Shown piece after piece: positions 44,476 through 52,374 of a stretch of DNA of 64,000 nucleotides. This stretch comes from Lacrimispora xylanisolvens (lineage in GTDB: Bacteria > Bacillota > Clostridia > Lachnospirales > Lachnospiraceae), in the NCBI RefSeq assembly GCF_002934545.1, contig NZ_PTJA01000007.1, forward strand, positions 124,001-188,000. Reading direction: 5' to 3'. The notes beneath the pieces were generated by a model. That model was not told the DNA's origin and searched no databases. It was given only the letters and a program-made list of their open reading frames with translations. Position 1 is the stretch's first letter; each line of letters begins with the position of its first letter. Both the position numbers and the translations under genes were made by a program.

Positions 44476-45042
44476 CTAACTGATTTTTTTTATTCCTGGA
44501 TAATAGCGGAACAAAACTTTTGCAAGTATCTTATCTTCCGGCACATAGGGATCACTCCAGTATCTGGCATCGGCTGAATTATTCCGGTTATCTCCCAGCA
44601 TCAGATAACATCCAGCAGGCACGGTGAAGTGATAATCCTCTGACTCCATGGGTTCCCTTAAGTATGGTTCTTCCAGAGGGGTCTGGGACTGATTGATATA
44701 AACATGGTTATTCTTAATGTCTACCGTCTCTCCCGGCAGCCCGATAATCCGCTTCACCAGATGAATCTCTTCATTTCCAGGCCCGGTCATGTGATCAAAT
44801 ATAATGATATCACCCCTTTGGGGTTCTCCGCCAAACCGGTAAACCAGCCTTGATCCAATTAACCGGTCACCTGTCATAATTGTGGTCTCCATGGATCCGC
44901 TTGGTACCTTGCTGTTGGCAATAAGAAACGTATTGATAAAAAATGCAATCGCTGCCGCAATGACAATGATCTTCAGCCATTCAAACAGCTCCCTCTTCCA
45001 GTTAAGAGGCTCTTCCACTTTACTGTCCTTTTTTACGCTCAT
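44476..45042 (-). CDS. lepB: Signal peptidase I
   Basis: 188 residues. Cleaves Sec/Tat signal peptides at the membrane. One N-terminal membrane anchor (LKIIVIAAAIAFFINTFLIA), nucleophile Ser in KVPSGSMETTI, general-base Lys in HLVKRIIGLPGETVD, and C-terminal boxes LGDNRNNSADARYWSDPYVP. Short Gram-positive type with a single anchor. It lies next to sigK; many Firmicutes have several paralogues, one of which may act in sporulation. Confidence 0.93.
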   Translation of the reverse strand: MSVKKDSKVEEPLNWKRELFEWLKIIVIAAAIAFFINTFLIANSKVPSGSMETTIMTGDRLIGSRLVYRFGGEPQRGDIIIFDHMTGPGNEEIHLVKRIIGLPGETVDIKNNHVYINQSQTPLEEPYLREPMESEDYHFTVPAGCYLMLGDNRNNSADARYWSDPYVPEDKILAKVLFRYYPGIKKIS

Positions 45043-45101
45043 ATTTTTTCCTTTGACTGTTTTTTATTATTGTATCAAATGGACAGGGCAGAATCAACGT
45101 T

Positions 45102-45470
45102 TTATATCCCATTTCTTTTTAATTCTGTCCTCAGCCTTTCCAGTGCCTTTTTTTCCAGTCTTGATACATAGGATCTCGAAATTCCCATGAGATCTGCGAT
45201 CTCCCTCTGGGTGTATTCCCTGCCGCCATGAAGTCCATAGCGCATCCCTATAATTGTTTTTTCGTTGTCTTTCAGACAGGAATCAAATACTTCATAAAGT
45301 TCTTTGATGTCCTGTTTTAATATGATGGTCTCTAACGTCTCTTTATTTTCCATTTCGATCACATCCAGAAGGCTTACAGTTTCTCCATCCTTGTCTACAC
45401 CGATGGGTTCATATAAAGACACCTCTTTTGAATATTTTTTATTAGCACGAAGGAGCATTAGGATCTCATT
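45102..45470 (-). CDS. sigK: Sigma-K, C-terminal half (split sigK, 3' part)
   Basis: Encodes 121 residues of sigma-K from EILMLLRANKKYSKEVSLYEPIG: end of region 2, regions 3 and 4, with the helix-turn-helix YTQREIADLMGISRSYVSRLEKKALERL. There is no own start or ribosome site; the open frame continues upstream into the recombinase gene in another frame, so annotated starts such as 45539 are artefacts. The matching N-terminal half is at 53230-53511. Joining both at the AATGA core gives a continuous 210-residue late mother-cell sigma factor. It is silent unless the 7.8-kb element is excised. Confidence 0.93.
   Translation of the reverse strand, partial: NEILMLLRANKKYSKEVSLYEPIGVDKDGETVSLLDVIEMENKETLETIILKQDIKELYEVFDSCLKDNEKTIIGMRYGLHGGREYTQREIADLMGISRSYVSRLEKKALERLRTELKRNGI
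45466..45470 (-). other. Recombination core of the sigK element, left end
   Basis: AATGA on the minus strand (context CAAATGAGATCCTA). Identical core at 53243-53247. It also contains the recombinase stop codon. The B. subtilis skin core is, as I recall, also AATGA at the same ENEI position of the protein. Confidence 0.85.
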
Positions 45471-47136
45471 TGCTAGAGTCACAAGGCGGCTCCTTAGAAC
45501 CTGACAGATAGAGATGGACCGTATCCCCATCCCAGACAACCCGTTTTACCAGTATCCGGATTGCAGCCCGTTTCTGTTCCACATCCATAAACTCCACAGT
45601 CTTTTCAAAATTGGACAGGGTATCTTTTAACAGATCAAATTCCAGATCAGTCAATTCTTTCCCCATGGCGGTTTCCTTACAGACTTCAATCTGGGTCAGG
45701 ATCTGTTCTTTCTTTTTATGCAGTTCATCAATCTGCCTGACTATATAGTCGTATGCCGCCGTTCCCCCGGCAACTTTGATTGACGTCACAAGACCATCAA
45801 TCTCTTTTTCAGTTTGAGACAACTCCTCCTCCAGGCGGCTGACATCCTGTTCATAATCCTGCTTTTCTTCCTTCAGCAGCTTCCTGCCTTCCTCCAGCTG
45901 CCTGGTGAATTCTCTTTTGTCTTCAGAAATTTTTTTAAGTTCCTCAATCACCAGTCTGTCTAACAGGTTTCCATCGGCATTTTTTATTGCACAGCACTTC
46001 ATACGGCTTTTTTCTTTCATGGAACAGAGGTAGGAATAGATCTGTTCTCCCCGGTCATTATATCTGCCGGAAAGCTTGGGCCGCATATAGTGATTGCAAT
46101 TCCCGCATACAAGAATGCCGGAAAGAAGTGCCACATTGCTTCTGGGTCTGCGGTAATTTTTTGATTTATTCCGTTCCAGCTGTCGCTGGACACTGACCCA
46201 TTCCGCTCCAGGAATCAACCCCTCATGTTTACCGATTGCCACAATCCATTCTTCCATCTCTTTCATCTCATGGGCTTTGCCCTGCTTTTGTAACGTCCGG
46301 TTATATGCAATAATACCATGGATTCCTTTAAAATCAGCGGGGTCAGCAAAAAGTTCTACTTTTTTTTCTTTCAGATACTGATAGGCTTCCTGATCTGCAA
46401 TCATATACACCGGGTTTGAAAGAATGGCCTTAATTGCAAAACGGCTGAATAAACGTCCCTGCTTTGTTTTGTATCCATTCTGTATGAGATAAGTCTCCGT
46501 CTGTGTCAGGGAACCGGTTTCCAGAAATTTTTCATAAATCCGCTTTACCAGCTTTGCCTCCTGGGGAATCCGTTTCAGTTTATATGCCTTTTTCTGCTTC
46601 CCGTCAATAGTTACAGAAGTTACCCGTTCAGACTGATACCCGGTTGGGGTATTTCCCCCAAGCCATCTTCCGCTTTTGGAAAGTTCATGCATATTGTCCC
46701 GGATTCGTTCTGCAATGGTTTCTCTTTCCAGTTGGGAAAATACAGAAGCAATATACATCATAGCCCTTCCCATGGGTGATGATGTATCAAACTGCTCTTT
46801 AATTGAAATAAATGAAATTTCCAGATGGTTCAATTCTCCGATCAGATTGGCAAAATCTCCAATATTACGGCTGATCCGGTCAAGGCGGTAGCATACAATT
46901 GCTGAAATCTTCTTTTTCTTTGCTTCTTTCATCATCTGCTGAAACTGGGGGCGCTCTAAATTTCCTCCGGAAAAACCCTCATCTTCAAAAATCAGGGCAC
47001 TGTCTGCAAAGGATTCTCCGTAATGAGTTATGATATATTGCTTGCAAAGCTCAATCTGATTGCCGATGCTTTCTCCCTTCCCGGTAAATTTGGATTTTCT
47101 TGAATATATGGCAAACGGCTGATTTCTGTCTTCCAT
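45466..47136 (-). CDS. Large serine recombinase, SpoIVCA-like
   Basis: 556 residues from the ATG at 47136 (AGGAGG 9 nt upstream). Resolvase domain (residues about 10-150) with catalytic Ser12 in FAIYSRKSKFTGKGESIGNQ and Arg cluster YRLDRISRN; recombinase domain (about 165-270); zinc ribbon with VCGNCNHYMRP and a distal Cys pair (SYLCSMKEKSRMKC); long coiled coil about 380-470 (EEGRKLLKEEKQDYEQDVSRLEEELSQTEKEIDGL). The stop TGA lies inside the AATGA recombination core, so the gene occupies the extreme end of the element. It should excise the element and rejoin sigK, as SpoIVCA does. Confidence 0.95.
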   Translation of the reverse strand: MEDRNQPFAIYSRKSKFTGKGESIGNQIELCKQYIITHYGESFADSALIFEDEGFSGGNLERPQFQQMMKEAKKKKISAIVCYRLDRISRNIGDFANLIGELNHLEISFISIKEQFDTSSPMGRAMMYIASVFSQLERETIAERIRDNMHELSKSGRWLGGNTPTGYQSERVTSVTIDGKQKKAYKLKRIPQEAKLVKRIYEKFLETGSLTQTETYLIQNGYKTKQGRLFSRFAIKAILSNPVYMIADQEAYQYLKEKKVELFADPADFKGIHGIIAYNRTLQKQGKAHEMKEMEEWIVAIGKHEGLIPGAEWVSVQRQLERNKSKNYRRPRSNVALLSGILVCGNCNHYMRPKLSGRYNDRGEQIYSYLCSMKEKSRMKCCAIKNADGNLLDRLVIEELKKISEDKREFTRQLEEGRKLLKEEKQDYEQDVSRLEEELSQTEKEIDGLVTSIKVAGGTAAYDYIVRQIDELHKKKEQILTQIEVCKETAMGKELTDLEFDLLKDTLSNFEKTVEFMDVEQKRAAIRILVKRVVWDGDTVHLYLSGSKEPPCDSSK

Positions 47137-47201
47137 CACACAAATCCTCCTTGTTTTCACATGGAAAACGCGTCCTCAAACATACCGGACACGCAGAATA
47201 A

Positions 47202-47209
47202 CATACAAA
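47202..47209 (+). promoter_or_regulatory. Possible sigma-E-type -10 before the 55-codon ORF
   Basis: CATACAAA matches the sigma-E -10 consensus CATACAnT at 7 of 8 positions as recalled; it lies 31 nt before the ATG. No clear -35 is seen, so this is only suggestive. Confidence 0.3.
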
Positions 47210-47240
47210 TATAGTAACCCTGAATTTCAAGGTATTCTCT

Positions 47241-47408
47241 ATGAACATGATCGTATATAATCCTCAAACGGAAGAAGATAAAAAAGAACTGGGCAGAAGG
47301 GCGGCTGTTATTCACAATCAGGTATTAATGCAGTCAGTCCGCCTGCTTCACTGCCCAAATGACCAAAAGAAATCGCTTTTAGATGCAATAAAAGCAGAAA
47401 GCACTTAG
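47241..47408 (+). CDS. Small 55-residue protein, candidate excision factor
   Basis: Starts MNMIVYNPQTEEDKKELGRR, continues AAVIHNQVLMQSVRLLHCP and ends DQKKSLLDAIKAEST. It is hydrophilic and probably helical, basic and acidic residues mixed, with no recognised family. AAGG lies 8 nt before the ATG. It is divergent from the recombinase gene and ends 4 nt from the convergent hydrogenase large-subunit stop. Codon use looks real. By position and size it could be the recombination directionality factor, a role that a small skin gene plays in C. difficile, but no sequence similarity is claimed. Confidence 0.6.
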   Translation: MNMIVYNPQTEEDKKELGRRAAVIHNQVLMQSVRLLHCPNDQKKSLLDAIKAEST

Positions 47409-47412
47409 GCAG

Positions 47413-48789
47413 TCAGACAACCGGAATGATTTTACTGGTTTTTCCGGGGATGATTACATGAGTGGCACAGGAAACGCAAGGGTCAAAGGATCTGATAATT
47501 CTTCCTATTTCAACTGGCATAGATTCATCTTTCACCGGTGCGCCCATAAGCGCCTGTTCTGCTGTCCCTTTTTTCTCTCCTGTCTGAGTGGATAAGTTCC
47601 ATGCAGATGGAGTGATAACCTGGTAGAACAGGATTTTTTCATCCTCAATTGTCAGCCAGTGTCCAAGTGATCCTCTGGTTGTATCAATGAGTCCTTTTCC
47701 ATTGGCCTGAGCCGGTATCACATATTCCTGCTGCATGGGCACACCTGGAATCAGATTCTCCAAAAGAGTATTCATGATCTGGGTTATTTTTTTCGCTTCC
47801 AGAACCCGTGCAATGGTTCTGTCCATGACAGATATTCCATGTCTGTACTCTCCTGACAACCATTGTCTTGCCAATGGCCCCACTTCAAAAGGTACCCCGT
47901 TGTATCTGGGCGCCCTGATCCAGGAATAAGCTTCTGGTTTCTCCCTGTCTGGCTCATTGGCTTCATTAAACCAGGCATATTCATCTGACTGGGTAATGAG
48001 TTCCGGATCTAAATGGGAATACTGCTCATTTGTATAAATATATGGATCTACATATAAAGTCCCCAGTTCCTTATAATGCTGAAAACAGCCATAAGTCAGA
48101 AGATTCCCATAGCCTCCGCCAAAATGATAATATTCCGAATAATAAGCCGCTATTTCGTATACATCCGGCAGCATTTTTTCAGTAATAAATTTTTCAATCC
48201 CAAATAGTATGGATTTAATGGCTATAATCATATCAGCGGTTACAGGAGATGTGATTCCTCCTATAAAAACCCCATGATTGTGAGGTGCCTTTCCTCCCAG
48301 AATTGCCAGCATTTTATGTGCATTCCTGCTATATTCCATTGATTCAAAATAATCATTTACCATGCGTTCATTAACATTATCAGGCAATCGGTAATCGTTG
48401 TGATCCGTTTTAAAAAGAGGGTAGCCTTCCGGCAGCTTTACATAGTCTGGAAGCGTATACTGATAGAGATGCCTTAAATGATTCTGAAGAAATTCACATG
48501 CATGAAGCAGATCCCTTAAATATCTTCCCTGTTCTGAGGGTACAATTCCCAGAGCATCTTCAAGGGCAAGGGCTGAGGCCATGGAATGGGCGGTTGAGCA
48601 GATTCCACAGATCCGCTGTGTAAAATAAACCGCATCCAAAGGCGCTCTGCCTGTCAGCATTTTTTCAAAGCCACGGAACATAAGGCCTTTGGTGCGTGCA
48701 TCGGTAATGACATTATTTCCTACTTCTGCTGCTATTTCCATGAATCCGTTAATTCTTGTAACTGGATTGATGATAATTGTGTCCGCCAT
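47413..48789 (-). CDS. [NiFe] hydrogenase large subunit
   Basis: 458 residues. Holds the Ni-Fe active site. L1 motif RICGICSTAHS near residue 59 and L2 motif DPCVSCATHVI near residue 435 provide the four Cys ligands. The 14 residues after the L2 His (IIPGKTSKIIPVV region) form the C-terminal tail that a maturation protease removes. Length is short of typical group 1 enzymes (about 550). AAGGAG precedes the ATG, 1 nt after the small-subunit stop. Located inside the sigK element. Group assignment (1 or 2-like) needs a tree. Confidence 0.95.
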   Translation of the reverse strand: MADTIIINPVTRINGFMEIAAEVGNNVITDARTKGLMFRGFEKMLTGRAPLDAVYFTQRICGICSTAHSMASALALEDALGIVPSEQGRYLRDLLHACEFLQNHLRHLYQYTLPDYVKLPEGYPLFKTDHNDYRLPDNVNERMVNDYFESMEYSRNAHKMLAILGGKAPHNHGVFIGGITSPVTADMIIAIKSILFGIEKFITEKMLPDVYEIAAYYSEYYHFGGGYGNLLTYGCFQHYKELGTLYVDPYIYTNEQYSHLDPELITQSDEYAWFNEANEPDREKPEAYSWIRAPRYNGVPFEVGPLARQWLSGEYRHGISVMDRTIARVLEAKKITQIMNTLLENLIPGVPMQQEYVIPAQANGKGLIDTTRGSLGHWLTIEDEKILFYQVITPSAWNLSTQTGEKKGTAEQALMGAPVKDESMPVEIGRIIRSFDPCVSCATHVIIPGKTSKIIPVV

Positions 48790-48790
48790 A

Positions 48791-49687
48791 TTACTCCTTC
48801 CTCATGGTATCAAAAGTAATGAATGGTTCCATGGCATCTGGAAATCCAAACTGGGCGCAGCCAATACAGGGTGAATCATCACCAATCGGCCAGTTTACGT
48901 GCCCATTCCATTTGCGGATCGGACAGTCTGTCTGTGTCACAGGTCCCCGGCATCCCAGCATGTACATACAGGTCTCTTCTCCCAGCTTTGTTGCAAATAT
49001 TCCAGAATCATAATAGGATCTTCTTGGACAACGGTCATGAATTGTAATGCCATAAAACATCAGCGGCCGGTCCACTTCGTCCAGGGGAGGTTCCCCATAC
49101 AGAATTAAATAAGCCACGGTTCCCATGAGCCAGTCCGGATGACAGGGACATCCGGTAAGCTTGATTACTTTCCGGCTGACAACATCTGAAATCCCGGTAC
49201 AATCTGACGGATTGGGTCTTGCCGCCGATACTCCGCCGTAGGAAGCACAGTCACCAACTGCTATTACATGGGCAGCACGTTCTCCCAGCCGCATTGCTGC
49301 TTCAAGGCCTGTTATCTCTCTTCCCTCATGACGTCCGATGATGTGATAGAGCCCGTTGTCCTTTCTGGAAACAGCACCTTCTACTGCTAATATGTATTCC
49401 TCCCCAATGATATCAAACAGCTGATCCATCGCCTCTTCCCCCTGGGATGCGATCAGGCTGTTGCTGTAGATAAAGTTGGTCATCTGAGTCATAAGATACT
49501 GGAAATCCGGATCCTGACCATCCAGCATGGAAATGGTATTTCCTGTACACCCGTTTAATTCCAGCCAGACCAGATTAGGTTTGGTACGTTTCTGAGTTTC
49601 GATTTCTTCCATTGCTCTGGTTACCAGCTGTCTGGTTTCCTTCCATTTCAGTTCTTGAAAAGGACAAAATGCACGCTTTTTCTCCAA
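48791..49687 (-). CDS. [NiFe] hydrogenase small subunit
   Basis: 298 residues, electron-transfer subunit with three Fe-S clusters. Cluster ligands are visible: NGCTGNTIS and GDCASYGG and TGCPCHP (proximal), IHDRCPRR and CMYMLGCRGP (medial/distal), DCPIRKWNG and SPCIGCAQFGFPD. There is no twin-arginine signal peptide, so the enzyme should stay in the cytoplasm. Start is a TTG at 49687 with AGGGGG about 11 nt away, which is uncertain; the next in-frame ATG (about residue 26) is the alternative. Lies between the b5-like and large-subunit genes. Confidence 0.93.
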   Translation of the reverse strand: MEKKRAFCPFQELKWKETRQLVTRAMEEIETQKRTKPNLVWLELNGCTGNTISMLDGQDPDFQYLMTQMTNFIYSNSLIASQGEEAMDQLFDIIGEEYILAVEGAVSRKDNGLYHIIGRHEGREITGLEAAMRLGERAAHVIAVGDCASYGGVSAARPNPSDCTGISDVVSRKVIKLTGCPCHPDWLMGTVAYLILYGEPPLDEVDRPLMFYGITIHDRCPRRSYYDSGIFATKLGEETCMYMLGCRGPVTQTDCPIRKWNGHVNWPIGDDSPCIGCAQFGFPDAMEPFITFDTMRKE

Positions 49688-49702
49688 AGGTAATCGTTCC
49701 CC

Positions 49703-50323
49703 CTATTCCTGAACCATATATCCTACAACAGGCAATACACTTAGTACCATTGCACCAGGGTGACAGGAGGCAAACTCTGCACTTAAATCTCTGCCTGCTG
49801 AAAGACCCCAGAAATGATTACCTCCTGCCCATAACCGGTTATTACTAACATTATATACTACCCCATTCACTGCAACATAAGCAGGGGCTCCGTTTTTCCC
49901 ATCATACTGTGCCAGCTGTTCCAGAGTAAAATAGGTCAGAGGCTGTGGCGTGCCGGTTGCCCCGCCCGTTGCTCCTCCGGTTGGGCCAGTGATTCCTCCA
50001 GTTGGGCCAGTTACTCCTCCGGTTGGGCCAGTGATTCCTCCAGTGGGGCCAGTGATTCCTCCGGTCGGGCCAGTGATTCCTCCGGTCGGGTTCCCCACTC
50101 CGCCGCCTGTCTGGCCATTCATCTGACTGACATATAGCCCATTCTCCTGCATCTGGCTCAATTGTCCGAAATAGTATACATGATTCTGAAGCATAATCAA
50201 TTCACTGCTTAAATGATCCAGCACATCATTGCTGTTGTATAGATTGGAGCGCAGCTTTTCCACATCAGCATTTAATCTCTTTAAACTGCTGCCAAGATAC
50301 GTCATGAGTAAATCCAAATCCAT
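49703..50323 (-). CDS. Cytochrome-b5-like domain protein with GPTGG linker
   Basis: 206 residues. N-terminal helical part of about 65 residues (LMTYLGSSLKRLNADVEKLRSNL), a collagen-like linker at about 70-125 with repeated GPTGGIT units, and a C-terminal cytochrome-b5-like haem/steroid-binding domain (TYFTLEQLAQYDGKNGAPAYVAVNGVVYNVSN, then GGNHFWGLSAGRDLSAEFASCHPG). His in GGNHFW and in SCHPG are candidate haem ligands. No signal peptide. AGGAGG precedes the ATG. Because it is wedged between the hydrogenase protease and small-subunit genes, it is probably an electron-transfer or assembly partner. Function not proven. Confidence 0.82.
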   Translation of the reverse strand: MDLDLLMTYLGSSLKRLNADVEKLRSNLYNSNDVLDHLSSELIMLQNHVYYFGQLSQMQENGLYVSQMNGQTGGGVGNPTGGITGPTGGITGPTGGITGPTGGVTGPTGGITGPTGGATGGATGTPQPLTYFTLEQLAQYDGKNGAPAYVAVNGVVYNVSNNRLWAGGNHFWGLSAGRDLSAEFASCHPGAMVLSVLPVVGYMVQE

Positions 50324-50440
50324 AATGGTACCTCCTTATCAATTTCTAAATCACCTTTTTTACTGGCTAATCTGTTAGAATATATGTGCAAGCCTGGTTT
50401 TTAAGCCCATTTTCCAAGGCATTTATAAAAGTAACCCGGT

Positions 50441-50905
50441 TTAATTATCTTTTTTTGCTTCTTTTGACAAGATTTCTCTTATGATATCTTCTATTTTTCT
50501 GCATATAAGGGGAAACTGCCTTTTTAACACAGTACTTAACTCAAGTCCTGGTGCAATTATGGCAGCTTCAACTCCAATTAAGTATCCTCTTACCGGGAAT
50601 CGGTACACTCTTATCATGTCGATAAAACTCATATCATGCTGCATAGTGGGATTGGATATCCGTTCCATAATCTCCTCTAAGGAAAATATTTTAACAGAAC
50701 CCGGCCGATCCCCAAATGACGTGGCATCTATAATCAGTATAAAATCATTGGGACTCAGAGAATAAAAGCACGTCTCACTATCCGTTTCTCCATAGATTAT
50801 TTCAAGTTCCGAGCGTAGGAACCGTTTTTCAAGTTCTTCTGCAATTAAAAGTCCAATCCCGTCATCCTTCATCAACCGGCTGCCAACAGCGATCAGTTTC
50901 GTTAC
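50441..50905 (-). CDS. Hydrogenase maturation protease (HyaD/HybD type), start unclear
   Basis: Up to 154 residues. Cuts the C-terminal tail of the large subunit after Ni insertion. Family core: LIAVGSRLMKDDGIGLLIAEEL, LIIDATSFGDRPG and MQHDMSFIDMI, where Asp (KDDG), Asp (IIDAT) and His (QHDMS) match the three Ni-binding residues of HybD. The LIAVGS strand lies before the first usual start (TTG at 50875, without a ribosome site). GGGAGGG at 50910-50916 is well spaced only from a GTA codon (50903-50905), preceded in frame by TAA. Hence a non-canonical start, a mutated GTG, or a truncated protein. Operon promoter not recognised. Confidence 0.8.
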   Translation of the reverse strand, partial: VTKLIAVGSRLMKDDGIGLLIAEELEKRFLRSELEIIYGETDSETCFYSLSPNDFILIIDATSFGDRPGSVKIFSLEEIMERISNPTMQHDMSFIDMIRVYRFPVRGYLIGVEAAIIAPGLELSTVLKRQFPLICRKIEDIIREILSKEAKKDN

Positions 50906-50937
50906 TTATCCCTCCCTGTCCTATTTTTTTAAATATA

Positions 50938-50978
50938 TGAAAAAGACATGGGAATATTCACACTCCCATGTCTTTTAA
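50938..50978 (-). terminator. Terminator after alpha-galactosidase
   Basis: Minus strand AAAAGACATGGGA / TCCCATGTCTTTT with a 10-nt loop. Confidence 0.88.
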
Positions 50979-50980
50979 AA

Positions 50981-52273
50981 TCAGGTTTCCTTATAACGGC
51001 AAATCCTTGCCCCATGTCCAGGCACCTTTGCTATCAGATCCTTTGATGGATTGGTGAATGTTTCACCCGTCCAGAGTTCTTTGAAACAAATACCCCTTAA
51101 TCCTTCTTTATCCAACAGACTGGCTGAAATATCAATTTCTCTTTCTTCTTCCATTAAATTAAAGACAGCCAGATAATTGAAACCACTCCTTTGGTCACTG
51201 CTGTGCCAGATACAATGCTTCCCGTCCCGGGCTAGCTGAGAAGCTTTGCAGTCATCAGAAAGAAGCGCTAGAATTTCCGGATTTGTAAGCAGAGTTTTTG
51301 TCCATTCATCCAAATGGGTAAGCTCCGCTCCAATCATCAAAGGAGACCGGAATATGCACCAGAGTGACATCATTGTTATCTGTTCATCCCTGGTAAACCG
51401 TGTCAGACGTTCTTCTCCAAAGCCTTTCCCCAACATACCCACTGGAAGCATATCACAGTCCGGATAATTTCCCTTCCCCACATGGTTCTGCCAATGCTCA
51501 CACCGTTCAAACATCTGCTTTAACAAATTCCAGTCGTCCCAAAAGTCATCGGTAATCCGCCACATATTAGAATAAGTCTCGTAATGCCATGCCTCTTTCA
51601 GCCGGGCAGGTCCCGGTGAAAGGCTAAGTACCATCTGTCTTCCGCTTTTATTGATTGCCTCATGAAGCATACGAATTTCTTCTTTTGCAGATGCTGCATC
51701 CATGCGGCAGATATCATCACATTTAATAAAGTCTACCCCCCACTGGGCATACAGCTGGAAGATAGAATCAAAATACGCCTGCGCCCCCTCTGCATCAGGG
51801 TTCACTCCATACATATCCGGGTTCCATGAGCAGATGGAATAAGGATTTGAAATCCCATCGGCTGTACGGTCTGTCCCCCATATTTTCATCCTGTTATGAG
51901 CTGCGATACGGGGAATCCCTCTCATGATGTGAATCCCGAATTTTAGCCCCAGTCCATGGATATAATCAGCCAGTGGTTGAAAACCATGACCGCCCGCAGA
52001 AGATGGAAAGCGTTCCGTACATGGCCAAAGTCTGGAGTATTCGTCTATTTCAACCTGACCGAAGGGAATATACTGGCACTCCTGCCGTCTGGTTCCGGCA
52101 TTATGAGCATACCACTGTATATCAACCACAATATATTCCCAGCCATATTCTTTTAAATTCTGCGCCATATATTCAGCATTGGCCCGAACCTCTTGTTCTG
52201 TAACTGCAGTATCATAATAGTCATAGCTGTTCCACCCCATAGGGGGTTTTCCTGATGATAAATATCTTCTCAT
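50981..52273 (-). CDS. Alpha-galactosidase, GH27 family
   Basis: 430 residues, cytoplasmic (no signal peptide). GH27 barrel beginning KPPMGWNSYDYYDTAVTEQEV; nucleophile Asp in VDFIKCDDICRM; acid/base Asp in NMWRITDDFWDDW; also GHGFQPLADYIHGLGLKFGIHIMRG and WCIFRSPLMIGAEL. Removes terminal alpha-galactose; NPC-type relatives also act on alpha-N-acetylgalactosamine or beta-L-arabinopyranose, so the substrate is not fixed. Divergent from an AraC activator with about 100 nt between. Carried inside the sigK element; product galactose could enter the Leloir pathway via galT (16344). Confidence 0.92.
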   Translation of the reverse strand: MRRYLSSGKPPMGWNSYDYYDTAVTEQEVRANAEYMAQNLKEYGWEYIVVDIQWYAHNAGTRRQECQYIPFGQVEIDEYSRLWPCTERFPSSAGGHGFQPLADYIHGLGLKFGIHIMRGIPRIAAHNRMKIWGTDRTADGISNPYSICSWNPDMYGVNPDAEGAQAYFDSIFQLYAQWGVDFIKCDDICRMDAASAKEEIRMLHEAINKSGRQMVLSLSPGPARLKEAWHYETYSNMWRITDDFWDDWNLLKQMFERCEHWQNHVGKGNYPDCDMLPVGMLGKGFGEERLTRFTRDEQITMMSLWCIFRSPLMIGAELTHLDEWTKTLLTNPEILALLSDDCKASQLARDGKHCIWHSSDQRSGFNYLAVFNLMEEEREIDISASLLDKEGLRGICFKELWTGETFTNPSKDLIAKVPGHGARICRYKET

Positions 52274-52374
52274 CTGATATCCTTTCCTGGTAATTTATTG
52301 ATAAATCTGATATCATTATAGCAACTGAACAATCTATTACAAGAGTAAGAACACGATACAGGGAGGGTAATTTT

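Noticed and set aside
45102-45539. C-terminal sigma fragment read as a stand-alone gene or pseudogene from 45539
   Set aside because: No ribosome site, the first 24 residues are recombinase DNA in another frame, and the perfect complementarity with the 53230-53511 half at AATGA shows a reversible split, not decay.
50915-50945. CATATATTTA before the hydrogenase operon as a sigma-K -10
   Set aside because: It misses the CATAnnnTA pattern by one position, has no AC at -35, and overlaps the flank of the galactosidase terminator.
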